Positions 11,044 to 26,473 of a stretch of DNA of 64,000 nucleotides are shown here, one piece after another. A program made the position numbers and the translations under genes. Source of the DNA: Mycobacterium sp. HUMS_12744610 (GTDB lineage: Bacteria; Actinomycetota; Actinomycetes; Mycobacteriales; Mycobacteriaceae); the NCBI RefSeq assembly GCF_041206865.1, contig NZ_JBGEDP010000001.1, positions 5,394,001-5,458,000 on the forward strand, given 5' to 3'. Below the pieces are notes generated by a model. It saw nothing but the letters and a program-made list of their open reading frames with translations. It made no database searches and was not told the DNA's origin. Positions within the stretch are counted from its first letter, which is position 1. Each line of letters begins with the position of its first letter.

Positions 11044-12807
11044 GTGGACGTACGAGCCCAGCTCTCGCAGCTGGATACCGCAACACGGGAGGCGCTGGCG
11101 CGCAGGATCAAGAGCCAGCGTAAAAGAGAAACCGCCGCTGACAACGACGTGGTCATTCTGGGGGGCGGCGTTGCGGCACTCACCCTGGCGCTGGAGATTC
11201 GCCGCGAGCGCCCGGCAACGCGGGTTCTGCTCATCGATCCGAGAGTCCACCCGCTGCCCGAAATCACCCACACCGTCGGGGAATCGACCGTCGAGGTCTC
11301 GGCGCACTACTTTCGCGATCGCCTCGGTCTGGGCGAGCACCTGAGCACGTCGCACATCCGCAAGATGGGTCTGAGGATGTTTTTCTCCCACGGAGCAAAC
11401 ACCGATATCGCCCAGAGAATGGAACTGGGAAGCTCGTCGTTCGTGCCGCAGGTGACCTACCAGGTCGATCGCGGACGCCTGGAAAACGAGCTCACCCGCC
11501 GCTGCCTGTCGGGCGGCGTGGAAATCGCTCGCGGCCGGGCGCACTCGGTGCGGTTCGGCTCGGGGACCGGTCCGCATGTGGTGTCGATCCAAAACGGTCA
11601 CGCGACAACAGCCACGACCGGACGATGGCTGGTCGACGCGTCTGGCCGCAACCGGATGCTGCCCCGGCAACTCGGCCTCAGGCGGGGCAATGGCCACGCC
11701 TGCAATTCCGCGTGGTTGCGCGTGGCCGCCGAGATCGACGTCGGTCGATGGAGCGACGACCCGGCATGGCGGGGCCGCCTGGTCGAGGGCGACCGGGCGA
11801 TGTCGACCAATCATCTGATGGGCGAGGGATATTGGGTGTGGCTCATCCGCCTGGCCTCGGGTGCCACGAGCGTCGGGATCGTCGCCGACCCCGCGTTTCA
11901 CGCGTTCGACGATTTCAACACCCTCGCCAAGGCCAAGGCGTGGCTCGGCGAGCACGAGCCGCAGTGCGCGGCGGTCCTGGCGGCGCACGAGCACCTGATC
12001 ATGGACTTCCGCGTCATGAAGAGATACAGCCATGGCGCGGCGAAGGTGTTCGACGGCTCCGAACGTTGGTGTATCACCGGCGATTCCGGGATATTTCTCG
12101 ATCCGTTGTATTCGTCGGGGATGGATCTGGTCGCAATCGGCAACGGCCTGATCACCGACATGATCGTCCGGGACATGGACGGGGAGGATGTCGTCGCGCG
12201 GTCACAGATCAGCGACACCCTGTTCCGGTCCCTCACCGACATGTGGCTCGCCGTCTACCAGGATCAGTACGCATTGATGGGGAAGCCGACCGTGATGTCG
12301 GCGAAAATCATCTGGGACGTCGCGTTCTACTGGGGATTCATCGGCCTGCTCTACACGAACGGCCGGTTCGTCGGCGTCGCCGACGAACCCGACTTCGTTC
12401 CGCACCTCGACGGGCTCATCGCGCTCAGCAATCGGGTGCAGCGCTTCTTCCGGGAGTGGGCCGCAATCGAGGGCGACCTCTCGCCGGTGCCGTTCGTCGA
12501 CCTGTACTCGCCACTGAACTTCATGGTCGCCCTGCACACCGCGATGATGGGACCCCGCGCGGACTTCGCCGAGCAGTTCGACGCGAACGCGCGCCTACTG
12601 CGACAACTCGCGGGCCAGCTTGTCGACACCGTGCTGGCGGACAAATCCCCGCTATTCGGCGACGACGCCGTCATGCGGCAGGTGCAATCGTGGCAAGTCG
12701 ACTCGCTCCTGCGGGAACTCCGCGCGACCTATCGGCGCGAGCAGGCGACCCACCCGATCAGCGGCGGCTGGGTGGTCACCACCTCGGCCGCGCTGCAACC
12801 GAATTGA
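11044..12807 (+). CDS. FAD-dependent halogenase-like oxidoreductase
   Basis: A 587-aa protein starting at GTG 11044 behind a good ribosome site (AGAAGGAAAG, 11031-11040). After a charged N-terminal helix (about 1-30) comes the FAD-binding motif ILGGGVAALT (about 38-47). The region TVGESTVE (about 77-84) matches the GVGEAT segment of flavin-dependent halogenases. Lys107 in RKMGLRMFF sits where the halogenase catalytic lysine is found. WVWLIR at 264-269 corresponds to the WxWxIP signature but has Arg for Pro. GDSGIFLDPLYSSGM (346-360) matches the second FAD segment of variant-B halogenases such as CmlS/CndH. Those enzymes chlorinate acyl chains or carrier-bound substrates. A non-halogenating monooxygenase remains possible. 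It is eight bases upstream of the PKS gene. Confidence 0.7.
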   Translation: MDVRAQLSQLDTATREALARRIKSQRKRETAADNDVVILGGGVAALTLALEIRRERPATRVLLIDPRVHPLPEITHTVGESTVEVSAHYFRDRLGLGEHLSTSHIRKMGLRMFFSHGANTDIAQRMELGSSSFVPQVTYQVDRGRLENELTRRCLSGGVEIARGRAHSVRFGSGTGPHVVSIQNGHATTATTGRWLVDASGRNRMLPRQLGLRRGNGHACNSAWLRVAAEIDVGRWSDDPAWRGRLVEGDRAMSTNHLMGEGYWVWLIRLASGATSVGIVADPAFHAFDDFNTLAKAKAWLGEHEPQCAAVLAAHEHLIMDFRVMKRYSHGAAKVFDGSERWCITGDSGIFLDPLYSSGMDLVAIGNGLITDMIVRDMDGEDVVARSQISDTLFRSLTDMWLAVYQDQYALMGKPTVMSAKIIWDVAFYWGFIGLLYTNGRFVGVADEPDFVPHLDGLIALSNRVQRFFREWAAIEGDLSPVPFVDLYSPLNFMVALHTAMMGPRADFAEQFDANARLLRQLAGQLVDTVLADKSPLFGDDAVMRQVQSWQVDSLLRELRATYRREQATHPISGGWVVTTSAALQPN

Positions 12808-12815
12808 CGTCGGGC

Positions 12816-18295
<5,480 letters not shown>

Positions 18296-18299
<4 letters not shown>

Positions 18300-19138
18300 C
18301 TGAAAAATCCGCGGTGCACGTTCGGGGGTTGTCGAAGGACTACGGGCGGGTGCGAGCGGTGCGGGATCTGGATCTCGACGTCGGCTACGGCGAGATCTTC
18401 GCGATCCTCGGCCCCAACGGGGCCGGCAAGTCGACGACCATCGAGATCCTCGAGGGCAACCGGCGGCGGGATGCCGGAGACGTGCGGGTGCTCGGCGCGG
18501 ACCCGGGGATGGCGGGCAGGGACTGGCGCGCCCGGATCGGCATAGTTCTGCAAGAGGTCAGCGACGCCGGGATGCTCACGGTCGGGGAAACCGCGTCGCT
18601 GTTCGCGAGGTGCTACGGCACCGCGCGCGAGCCCGGTGAGGCGCTCGAACTGGTCGGGCTCGCTTCGGTTTCCGGTGCGCGGGTCAGGAAGCTGTCCGGG
18701 GGACAGCGCCGCCGCCTCGACGTCGCCCTCGGCATCATCGGCATGCCCGAACTGCTGTTCCTCGACGAGCCGACGACCGGGTTCGATCCCGAAGCCAGGC
18801 GGCAGTTCTGGGACTTGATCAGGCTCTTGGCGGCCGACGGCACGACCATCCTGCTGACCACGCACTACCTGGAGGAGGCCGCAGCGCTCGCCGACCGCGT
18901 CGCGGTCATCGCCGGCGGGCGGGTGGTCGCCGTGGACTCGCCGACGAAGCTGACCGCACACGTCGACTCGGCTGCGACCGTGCAATGGCTTCAGGGAGGC
19001 GAAATTCGGATGCAGAAAACGGATTTCCCGACGCAGCTGATCAGGCGGCTCAGCGAGGACGGCGCGGAGCTGGCCGAGCTGACGGTCACCCGGCCGTCGC
19101 TCGAGGACGCCTACCTGCGTCTGATCGGGGTGGCGTGA
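18296..19138 (+). CDS. ABC transporter ATP-binding protein (DrrA-like)
   Basis: A 280-aa protein starting at GTG 18296, whose TG is shared with the PKS stop (GTGA overlap), so translation is coupled. It has Walker A GPNGAGKST (39-47), signature LSGGQRRR (about 133), Walker B LLFLDEPTTG and the H-loop in LLTTHYLEE. The class is the DrrA/NodI drug and lipid exporters. A C-terminal extension of about 80 residues ends with the conserved PSLEDAYLRL motif. It pairs with the permease downstream and probably exports the product of the upstream PKS; the link is inferred from the operon. Confidence 0.92.
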
Positions 19139-19995
19139 ACACCATCGAGCGCGCGGCCGCGCCCGCGCGACGACGCCATCGGGCCACGCCGGCCAAGTCA
19201 TCGCTTCCGTCGGTGGTGCGGATCGGATTCTCACGCGTGATCCCCGAATTGAAGATGTTCTACCGTCGGCCCGAGCAGCTGGCCCTGACGTTCTCGATGC
19301 CGGCGGTGATCTGCGTTCTGCTGGGGTCGATCTTCTCCGCGAAGCTGCCCGGCAGCGACATCAGCACCGGCGCCGTGATCGCGGCGAGCATGCTCGCCTA
19401 CGGCATCCTGTCGACGTCGTTCATCAACCTCGGTATCAGCATCGCCGCCGACCGTGACACCGGGGCGTTGCGGCGGCTTCGCGGCACCCCGACGACCGCG
19501 GCGTCATACTTCGTCGGCAAGGTCTGCCTGGTCGCCATCGTCAGCCTCGCCGAGGCCGTCATCCTGCTCCTGGTCGGGGTGCTGGCCTTCGACCTGCACC
19601 TGCCGACGAGCCTTTCCGGATGGTTCACCCTGACGTGGGTCTTCCTTCTGGGTGTGATCAGCTGCTCGCTCGCGGGCATCTTCATCAGCAACGTCGCAAG
19701 CAACGCGGTGTCGGCCGCCGTCATCACCAACGGGCCCGCGGTGGGTCTGCAATTCGTCTCGGGAACCTACGTGCCGCTCATGGTCCTGCCGCAATGGATG
19801 CTGTCCATCGGGTCGCTGTTTCCCGTCAAGTGGATGGCTCAGGGATTCCGCTCGGTGCTGTTGCCAAGCCGGATGGCCACGTTCGAACCGGCCGGCAGCT
19901 GGGAGCACGGGCGAATACTGCTGGTCCTCCTCGCGTGGAGTGCCGGCGGACTGATCGCGTGCCTCAGCGTCTTCCGGTGGTCGGATCAGCGCTGA
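19135..19995 (+). CDS. ABC transporter permease (DrrB-like, ABC-2 type)
   Basis: A 286-aa protein starting at GTG 19135 and overlapping the ATPase stop by four bases. A basic N-terminus precedes six predicted membrane segments: about residues 50-66, 80-100, 125-147, 160-180, 190-212 and 255-275. The RRLRGTPTTAASYFVGK segment is the usual coupling region of ABC-2 exporters. With the ATPase it makes a two-gene exporter at the end of the PKS operon. Substrate unknown; a polyketide or lipid product is inferred. Confidence 0.9.
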   Translation: MNTIERAAAPARRRHRATPAKSSLPSVVRIGFSRVIPELKMFYRRPEQLALTFSMPAVICVLLGSIFSAKLPGSDISTGAVIAASMLAYGILSTSFINLGISIAADRDTGALRRLRGTPTTAASYFVGKVCLVAIVSLAEAVILLLVGVLAFDLHLPTSLSGWFTLTWVFLLGVISCSLAGIFISNVASNAVSAAVITNGPAVGLQFVSGTYVPLMVLPQWMLSIGSLFPVKWMAQGFRSVLLPSRMATFEPAGSWEHGRILLVLLAWSAGGLIACLSVFRWSDQR

Positions 19996-20031
19996 ACGGC
20001 GGCGCCGGGCCCGGGTGAGTATGTTTTGGCC

Positions 20032-20955
20032 ATGACGTCCAACAAATGGTCGGAAGCCGACGTCCCGGACCAGAGCGGCCGCGTTGCCGTCGTCACCGGC
20101 TCCAACACCGGAATCGGCTACCAGGCGGCCGTCGTGCTGGCCTACCGCGGCGCCCACGTGGTGCTGGCCGTGCGCGACCTCGCCAAGGGCAACGCCGCCC
20201 TGTCGCGCATCGTCGCCGCACATCCCGGCGCCGACGTCACCCTGCAGGCCCTGGACCTGAGCTCGCTGGACTCGGTGCGTTCCGCGGCCGACGCGCTGCG
20301 GGCGGCCTACCCGCGCATCGACCTGCTGATCAACAACGCCGGGGTGATGTGGACCCCCAAACAGCTCACCGCCGACGGCTTCGAGATGCAGTTCGGCACC
20401 AACCATCTCGGCCACTTCGCGCTGACGGGCCTGCTGCTCGACCACCTGCTGGACGTGCGCGGCTCGCGGGTGGTGACCGTCAGCAGCCTCGGCCACCGGC
20501 TGCGCGCCGCGATCCACTTCGACGACCTGCAGTGGGAGCGCAACTACGACCGGATCGCCGCCTACGGGCAGTCCAAACTGGCCAACCTGCTGTTCACCTA
20601 CGAGCTGCAGCGCCGGCTGGCCGCCAACCCCGAGGCGAAGACCATCGCCGTCGCTGCGCACCCCGGCGGCTCCAACACCGAGCTGGCCCGCAACCTGCCG
20701 GCGATCTTCCAGCCGCTGAAGGCGGTGCTGGGGCCGGTGCTGTTCCAGAGCGCGGCGATGGGAGCCCTGCCCACCCTTCGTGCCGCCACCGACCCGGACG
20801 TGCAGGGCGGGCAGTACTACGGCCCCGACGGCTTCCTCGAACAGCGCGGCCACCCCAAGCTCGTGACGTCCAGCGCGCAGTCCCACGACGAGGAACTGCA
20901 GCGCCGGCTGTGGGCCGTCTCCGAGGAGCTCACCGGCGTCACGTTCGGAGTCTGA
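20032..20955 (+). CDS. Short-chain dehydrogenase, retinol-dehydrogenase-like (Rv0439c-like)
   Basis: A 307-aa SDR. I use ATG 20032 rather than the in-frame TTG at 20026. It has TGSNTGIG (NAD(P) binding), LLINNAGVM, a serine in VSSLGH and the YGQSK catalytic pair. The length and the HFDDLQW segment match oxidoreductases annotated as retinol dehydrogenase-like. It is followed directly by moeA2, with the stop adjacent to the next start. It marks the return to the backbone gene order after the accessory block. Confidence 0.85.
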   Translation: MTSNKWSEADVPDQSGRVAVVTGSNTGIGYQAAVVLAYRGAHVVLAVRDLAKGNAALSRIVAAHPGADVTLQALDLSSLDSVRSAADALRAAYPRIDLLINNAGVMWTPKQLTADGFEMQFGTNHLGHFALTGLLLDHLLDVRGSRVVTVSSLGHRLRAAIHFDDLQWERNYDRIAAYGQSKLANLLFTYELQRRLAANPEAKTIAVAAHPGGSNTELARNLPAIFQPLKAVLGPVLFQSAAMGALPTLRAATDPDVQGGQYYGPDGFLEQRGHPKLVTSSAQSHDEELQRRLWAVSEELTGVTFGV

Positions 20956-22161
20956 GTGCGCTCCGTCGACGAACATCAGCGGGTCGTCGCCGGCCTGATC
21001 CGGGCCCGGCCGGCGACCACGGCCACGTTGGCGGACGCCCAGGGGCTGGTCCTGGCCGACGACGTCGTCGCGGGGCTGGCGCTGCCGGTGTTCGACAACT
21101 CCGCGATGGACGGATACGCGGTGCGGGCCGAGGACATCGCCGCCGCGACACCCGGGCACCCAGTCGTGCTGCCCGTCGCCGAGGACATCCCGGCCGGACG
21201 CACCGACGAGTTGGCGCTGCTACCCGGGACGGCACACCGCATCATGACCGGTGCGCCGCTGCCGGCGGGCGCGACGGCCGTGGTGCCGGTGGAAGACACC
21301 GACGGCGGGATGGACACGGTGGCGATCCGGGCGCCCCGCGAGCCCGGCAAGCACATCCGGCGGGCGGGTGAGGACGTCGCCCCGGGCACCACCGTGCTGC
21401 GCCGCGGCCAGGTCGTGACCCCGGCGATGCTCGGCCTGGCCGCGGCGCTGGGGATGGCCGGCCTGCCGGTACTCCCGCGCCAGCGGGTGCTGGTGATCTC
21501 GACCGGGTCGGAGCTGGTGGTTCCGGGTCTCCCGCTGCGCCCCGGCCAGATCTACGAGTCCAACTCGGTCATGCTGGCCGGCGCCGTCCGCGAGGCCGGC
21601 GCGGAGGTGCTCGCCGTCGAGACCGCCGAGGACGACGTCGCGCAGTTCGCCGCGATCCTGGACCGGCACGCCGCCGCGGCCGACCTCGTGATCACCAGCG
21701 GTGGGGTCAGCGCGGGCGCCTACGAGGTGGTCAAGGACGCCTTCGGCCGGGAGGGCGACCAGGGGGTCGAGTTCGTCAAGGTGGCCATGCAGCCGGGGAT
21801 GCCGCAGGGCATCGGCCGCGTCGCCGGCACCACGATCGTCACGCTGCCCGGCAACCCGGTCAGCGCGCTGGTGTCCTTCGAGGTGTTCATCCGCCCGGCG
21901 CTGCGCCGGGCCATGGGCCTGCCGGACCCGGAGCGCCCACAGCGCCCCGCGATCCTCACCGAGTCGCTGACCTCGCCGCGCGGCAAACGCCAGTTCCGGC
22001 GCGCGATCCTCGACGCCGGCGACCGCACGGTCATCAGCTACGGGCCACCGGCGTCGCACCACCTGCGGTGGCTGGCGTCGGCGAACGCGCTGCTGGACAT
22101 CCCCGAGGACGTCGTCGAGGTGGCCGCCGGAACCGAGTTGCAGGTGTGGGATCTGGCGTAG
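20956..22161 (+). CDS. moeA2: Molybdopterin molybdenumtransferase MoeA2
   Basis: A 401-aa protein starting at GTG 20956. Recognisable MoeA segments are FDNSAMDGYA, the HRIMTGAPLP and VVPVEDT region, STGSEL, and ITSGGVSAGAYEVVKD with the LPGNPVSA loop, in the usual order. MoeA inserts molybdate into adenylylated molybdopterin to form the molybdenum cofactor in the cytoplasm. The gene abuts the SDR gene upstream and precedes psd by about 50 bases. Confidence 0.93.
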   Translation: MRSVDEHQRVVAGLIRARPATTATLADAQGLVLADDVVAGLALPVFDNSAMDGYAVRAEDIAAATPGHPVVLPVAEDIPAGRTDELALLPGTAHRIMTGAPLPAGATAVVPVEDTDGGMDTVAIRAPREPGKHIRRAGEDVAPGTTVLRRGQVVTPAMLGLAAALGMAGLPVLPRQRVLVISTGSELVVPGLPLRPGQIYESNSVMLAGAVREAGAEVLAVETAEDDVAQFAAILDRHAAAADLVITSGGVSAGAYEVVKDAFGREGDQGVEFVKVAMQPGMPQGIGRVAGTTIVTLPGNPVSALVSFEVFIRPALRRAMGLPDPERPQRPAILTESLTSPRGKRQFRRAILDAGDRTVISYGPPASHHLRWLASANALLDIPEDVVEVAAGTELQVWDLA

Positions 22162-22213
22162 GGTCCGGGTCGACTCTGCGGCGCCGGTCGCCGCGGCTCC
22201 GTAAGATGACCGC

Positions 22214-22906
22214 GTGGCCCGACGCCCTGGCACCAGTCCGCGACACGTGCTGGAGTTGGTGCGCTCCACCGTCCCGCCGATGCATCCAGCCGGGCGGCCG
22301 TTCGTCGCCGCCGGCCTGGGGCTCGCGCTGGCGGGACGCCGCCACCGCTGGCTGCGCCGGGCGGGCTTGCTGGCTGCGGGTGCCTGCGCGGGGTTCTTCC
22401 GGCACCCGCGCCGCGTGCCGCCCTCGCGGGCCGGCGCCGTGGTGGCGCCGGCCGACGGCGTGGTCTGCGTGATCGACGCCGCGGCCCCGCCCGCCGAACT
22501 CGGCATGGGTGAGGCGCCGCTGCCGCGGGTCAGCATCTTCCTGTCCCTGCTGGACGCCCACGTGCAGCGCGCGCCGGTGACCGGCGAGGTGATCGCGGTG
22601 GAACACCGCCCGGGCCGCTTCGGGTCGGCCGACCTGGCGTCGGCCAGCGCCGAGAACGAACGCACCAGCCTGCGGATCCGGACCGAGGGCGGCGCGGAGG
22701 TCATCGCGGTGCAGATCGCGGGGCTGCTGGCGCGCCGCATCGTCTGCGACTCGCGGGTGGGCGACAAGTTGTCCGTCGGCGACACCTACGGGCTGATCAG
22801 GTTCGGCTCCCGGTTGGACACCTACCTGCCGCCGGGCGCGGTGCCGCTCGTCGAGGTGGGCCAGCGGGCGGTCGCAGGCGAAACCGTGCTGGCCGAACTG
22901 CCATGA
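22214..22906 (+). CDS. psd: Phosphatidylserine decarboxylase proenzyme
   Basis: A 230-aa protein starting at GTG 22214. It has an N-terminal hydrophobic stretch (about 30-62), PADGVV, the histidine of [10 protein letters not shown] and the FGSRLD site. At that site self-cleavage before Ser would create the pyruvoyl group. The enzyme makes phosphatidylethanolamine from phosphatidylserine at the membrane. Its last four bases overlap pssA, which makes its substrate. This is the short (type II) class. Confidence 0.93.
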   Translation: MARRPGTSPRHVLELVRSTVPPMHPAGRPFVAAGLGLALAGRRHRWLRRAGLLAAGACAGFFRHPRRVPPSRAGAVVAPADGVVCVIDAAAPPAELGMGEAPLPRVSIFLSLLDAHVQRAPVTGEVIAVEHRPGRFGSADLASASAENERTSLRIRTEGGAEVIAVQIAGLLARRIVCDSRVGDKLSVGDTYGLIRFGSRLDTYLPPGAVPLVEVGQRAVAGETVLAELP

Positions 22907-23766
22907 CGATCAGGCCGCGGGCCAGGCGGGGGGTGAGCCTGCAGATTCTGCCCAGCTCGATGACCGTGCTGTCGGTCTGCGCGGGGCTGACCGCGATCAA
23001 GTTCGCCCTCGAGCACCAGCCGAAGGCGGCGATGGCGCTGATCGCCGCGGCCGCCATCCTGGACGGCCTGGACGGGCGGGTGGCGCGCATCCTGGACGCC
23101 CAGTCCCGGATGGGCGCGGAGATCGACTCGCTGGCCGACGCGGTCAACTTCGGGGTCACCCCCGCGATCGTGCTCTACGTGACGATGCTGTCGACGTCGC
23201 CGGCCGGCTGGGTGGTGGTTCTGCTGTACGCGGTGTGCGTGGTGCTGCGGCTCGCGAGGTTCAACGCGCTGCTCGACGACGGCAGCCAGCCCGCCTACGC
23301 GCGGGAGTTCTTCGTCGGGATGCCCGCGCCGGCGGGCGCGGTGTCGATCATCGGCCTCATCGGGCTCAAGCTGCAGTTCGGCGCGGGCTGGTGGACCTCG
23401 CCGGTGTTCTTGTGCGTCTGGGTGGTGGGGACCTCGATGCTGCTGGTCAGCAAGATCCCGATGAAGAAGATGCACGCCGTGTCGGTGCCGCCGAACTGGG
23501 CCGCGCCGCTGCTGGCGGTGCTGGCGATCTTCGCCGCCGCCGCGGTGCTGGCCCCCTACCTGCTGATCTGGGCGATCATCGTCGCCTACCTGGTGCACAT
23601 CCCGTTCGGGGTGCGCAACCAGCGCTGGCTGGCCGCCCACCCCGAGGCGTGGGCCGACAAACCCAAACAGCGGCGGGCCGCGCGACGCGCCATCCGCCAA
23701 GCCCGGCCCAACCGCCGGTCGGTGGCGCGGCTGGGGCTACGCAAACCGGGTGGGCGTCTGACGTGA
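22903..23766 (+). CDS. pssA: CDP-diacylglycerol-serine O-phosphatidyltransferase
   Basis: A 287-aa membrane enzyme with ATG 22903 overlapping the psd stop. The CDP-alcohol phosphotransferase motif is complete: DGLDGRVAR followed by GAEIDSLAD. Several hydrophobic helices follow, and a basic tail closes the protein. It condenses CDP-diacylglycerol with serine to give phosphatidylserine for Psd. It also overlaps the following AAA gene, so the three are one operon. Confidence 0.93.
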   Translation: MTIRPRARRGVSLQILPSSMTVLSVCAGLTAIKFALEHQPKAAMALIAAAAILDGLDGRVARILDAQSRMGAEIDSLADAVNFGVTPAIVLYVTMLSTSPAGWVVVLLYAVCVVLRLARFNALLDDGSQPAYAREFFVGMPAPAGAVSIIGLIGLKLQFGAGWWTSPVFLCVWVVGTSMLLVSKIPMKKMHAVSVPPNWAAPLLAVLAIFAAAAVLAPYLLIWAIIVAYLVHIPFGVRNQRWLAAHPEAWADKPKQRRAARRAIRQARPNRRSVARLGLRKPGGRLT

Positions 23767-25928
23767 CGGGCTCCGGTCGGCTCACGCTCACCGCCCGGCT
23801 GAACACCTCGGCCCTCGACTCCCGCCGGGGCGTCATCCGCCTGCACCCCAGTGCCGTCGCCGCGCTCGGGATCCGGGAGTGGGACGCGGTGTCGCTGACC
23901 GGGTCGCGGACCACGGCGGCCGTGGCGGCTCTTTCCGGGCCGGACACCGCGGTCGGCGCGGCGCTGCTCGACGACGTGACGCTGTCCAACGCCGGGCTGC
24001 GCGAGGGCACCGCGGTGCTCGTCGGTGCGGTCACCGTGTACGGCGCTCGGTCGGTGACGCTGTCGGGCTCGTCCCTGACGACCCGGTCGGTGTCGCCGGT
24101 CACCCTGCGCCAGGCCCTGCTCGGCAAGGTGCTGACCGTCGGCGATGCCGTGTCGCTGCTGCCCCGCGACCTCGGCCCCGGCACGTCCACCTCGGGGGCC
24201 ACCCGCGCGCTGGCGGCCGCGGTCGGGATCAGCTGGACCTCGGAGCTGCTGACCGTCACCGGCGCCGACCCGCAGGGGCCGGTCAGCGTGCAGCCGAACA
24301 CGCTGGTCACCTGGGGGGCCGGCGTCCCGGCCGGCGCCGGGCCGGTCACCCGGGAGCCGATGGCCACGGGAACCCCGGCGATCCTCATCGAGGAGCTCAA
24401 GGGCTCGCAGCCGCAGGCCGCCAAGCTCGCCGAATGGCTCAAGCTCGCGCTCGACGAACCGCACCTGCTCGAGACACTGGGCGCCGGCGCCAACCTGGGG
24501 GTGCTGGTGTCGGGCCCGGCCGGGGTGGGCAAGGTGACGCTGGTGCGCGCGGTGTGCGACGGCCGCCCGCTGGTGGAACTCAACGGCCCCGAGGTCGGCG
24601 CGCTGAGCCCCGCCGACCGGCTCGCGGCGGTGGCCGCGGCGGCGCAGCAGGTTCGCGGCGGCGGCGGTGTGCTGCTGATCGCCGACGTGGACGCCCTGCT
24701 GCCGGCCACCGCCGAGCCGGTGGCCGCCCTGATCCTCGGCGAGCTGCGCACCGCGGTGGCCACCGGGGGCGTCGCGTTGATCGCCACCACCGCGCGACCC
24801 GACCAGCTCGACGCCAGGCTGCGCGCCCCCGACCTGTGCGACCGGGAGCTGCGCCTACCGCTGCCGGACGCCGCGACGCGCAAGGCGTTGCTGGAGGCGC
24901 TGCTGAAGCCGGTGCCCACCGAGGCCCTTCGGCTCGAGGAGATCGCTTCCCGTACACCGGGTTTCGTCGTCGCTGATCTGGCCGCGCTGATGCGTGAGGC
25001 GGCGCTGCGGGCCGCGTCGCGGGCCAGCACCGACGGGCAGCCACCCCGGCTGAGCCAGGACGACCTGGCCGGCGCCCTCGGCGTCATCCGTCCGCTGTCC
25101 CGCTCGGCCGGCCAGGAACTGGCGGTCGGCAGCGTGACCCTCGACGACGTCGGCGACATGGCCGACGCCAAACAGGCGTTGACCGAGGCGGTCCTGTGGC
25201 CGCTGCAGCACCCCGACACCTTCGCGCGGCTGGGCGTCGACCCGCCCCGTGGCGTGCTGCTCTACGGCCCGCCCGGCTGCGGCAAGACCTTCGTGGTCCG
25301 CGCGCTGGCCAGCACCGGGCAGTTGAGCGTGCACGCGGTCAAGGGCTCGGAGCTGATGGACAAATGGGTGGGCAGCAGCGAGCGGGCGATCCGGGACCTG
25401 TTCCGCCGGGCCCGCGACTCCGCGCCGTCGTTGGTGTTCCTCGACGAGGTCGACGCGCTGGCACCCCGGCGCGGGCAGAGCTTCGACTCCGGCGTGAGCG
25501 ACCGCGTGGTGGCCGCGCTGCTGACCGAACTCGACGGCATCGACCCGCTGCGCGACGTCGTCGTGCTCGGCGCCACCAACCGTCCCGATCTGATCGACCC
25601 CGCGTTGCTGCGGCCCGGACGGCTGGAGCGCCTGGTGTTCGTCGAACCGCCCGACGTCGCCGCCCGCGGCGAAATCTTGCGCACGGCAGGCAAATCGATA
25701 CCGCTGAGCGCCGACGTGAACCTCGACGACATCGCCGCCGGGCTCGAGGGCTACAGCGCGGCCGACTGCGTGGCGCTGCTGCGGGAGGCGGCGCTGGCCG
25801 CGATGCGGCGGTCCATCGACGCCGCCGACGTGACGGCCGCCGACCTGGCGGCGGCCCGCGAAACCGTGCGCCCCTCACTGGATCCGGTGCAGGTGGATTC
25901 GCTGCGCGCGTTCGCCGCAGCCGGATAG
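23763..25928 (+). CDS. Cdc48-like AAA ATPase with two ATPase domains (Rv0435c-like)
   Basis: A 721-aa protein starting at GTG 23763 and overlapping pssA. An N-terminal double-psi-barrel-like domain (about 1-190) precedes two AAA modules. The first (Walker A GPAGVGKV near 250) has an atypical Walker B, LLIADVDAL, without the usual DE pair. The second is canonical: GPPGCGKT near 501, VFLDEVDAL, and an arginine finger in NRPDLIDPALLRPGR. Family knowledge: hexameric unfoldase or segregase. The first ring probably binds nucleotide with weak hydrolysis (inference). Coupling to phospholipid genes is conserved in mycobacteria, but the reason is unknown. Confidence 0.9.
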   Translation: MTGSGRLTLTARLNTSALDSRRGVIRLHPSAVAALGIREWDAVSLTGSRTTAAVAALSGPDTAVGAALLDDVTLSNAGLREGTAVLVGAVTVYGARSVTLSGSSLTTRSVSPVTLRQALLGKVLTVGDAVSLLPRDLGPGTSTSGATRALAAAVGISWTSELLTVTGADPQGPVSVQPNTLVTWGAGVPAGAGPVTREPMATGTPAILIEELKGSQPQAAKLAEWLKLALDEPHLLETLGAGANLGVLVSGPAGVGKVTLVRAVCDGRPLVELNGPEVGALSPADRLAAVAAAAQQVRGGGGVLLIADVDALLPATAEPVAALILGELRTAVATGGVALIATTARPDQLDARLRAPDLCDRELRLPLPDAATRKALLEALLKPVPTEALRLEEIASRTPGFVVADLAALMREAALRAASRASTDGQPPRLSQDDLAGALGVIRPLSRSAGQELAVGSVTLDDVGDMADAKQALTEAVLWPLQHPDTFARLGVDPPRGVLLYGPPGCGKTFVVRALASTGQLSVHAVKGSELMDKWVGSSERAIRDLFRRARDSAPSLVFLDEVDALAPRRGQSFDSGVSDRVVAALLTELDGIDPLRDVVVLGATNRPDLIDPALLRPGRLERLVFVEPPDVAARGEILRTAGKSIPLSADVNLDDIAAGLEGYSAADCVALLREAALAAMRRSIDAADVTAADLAAARETVRPSLDPVQVDSLRAFAAAG

Positions 25929-25973
25929 GACCTCAGGGCTCCGAAATGGGTCGCCGCGTTCCGGGCCCCGCGT

Positions 25974-26473
25974 TTAACCGTGGATCGCGTTGTCCCACAA
26001 CAGCTGCTTGCACAGCGCGGCCGACATCGGCGCCACGTTGGCCGCGATCTCGCGGGCGATCTCCATCGTGTGCTCGAAGACCTCGCCGGAGGGCAGCGCC
26101 CGGTTCCCGGCGACGACACGCAGGTCGGCCTGCAGCTCGATCGTCAGGCCGATGCCCACCGCGTGGCCGTTCACCGCCGCGAGAACGGGCTTGCGCAGCT
26201 CGAAGGCAGCCGGGTCGATCGGCGACGCCGAAAACGTCTCGTCTGCCGGGGAGTCGAAGGCGATGCGCCGCCGGAGAAGTCGGCGCCGGCGCAGAAGGCG
26301 CGGCCCACGCCGGTCAGCACGATCACCCGGACGTCGTCGTCGCGGTCGCATTCGGAGTACGCCGCACTGAGCAGCCGCCCCATCTCCGCGGTATAGGCGT
26401 TGAGGTGCTCGGGGCGGTTGAGGGTGAGCACGGCGACGCCCGCGGCGACCTCGACCGTCACCGCCGGGGTCAT
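25974..26473 (-). pseudogene. Enoyl-CoA hydratase/isomerase remnant
   Basis: From ATG 26473 the frame reads as an enoyl-CoA hydratase start (LTLNRPEHLNAY, GRAFCAGADFSGG). Near 26260-26270 the frame shifts; the other frame continues with the expected SPIDPAAFELRKPVLAAVNG. A block of about 60-80 residues of the family core is then missing after VVAGNRALP. The C-terminal APMSAALCKQLLW segment joins directly and a stop follows at 25974. One frameshift plus one internal deletion makes it non-functional. The ATG overlaps the LLM oxidoreductase stop. Confidence 0.75.
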
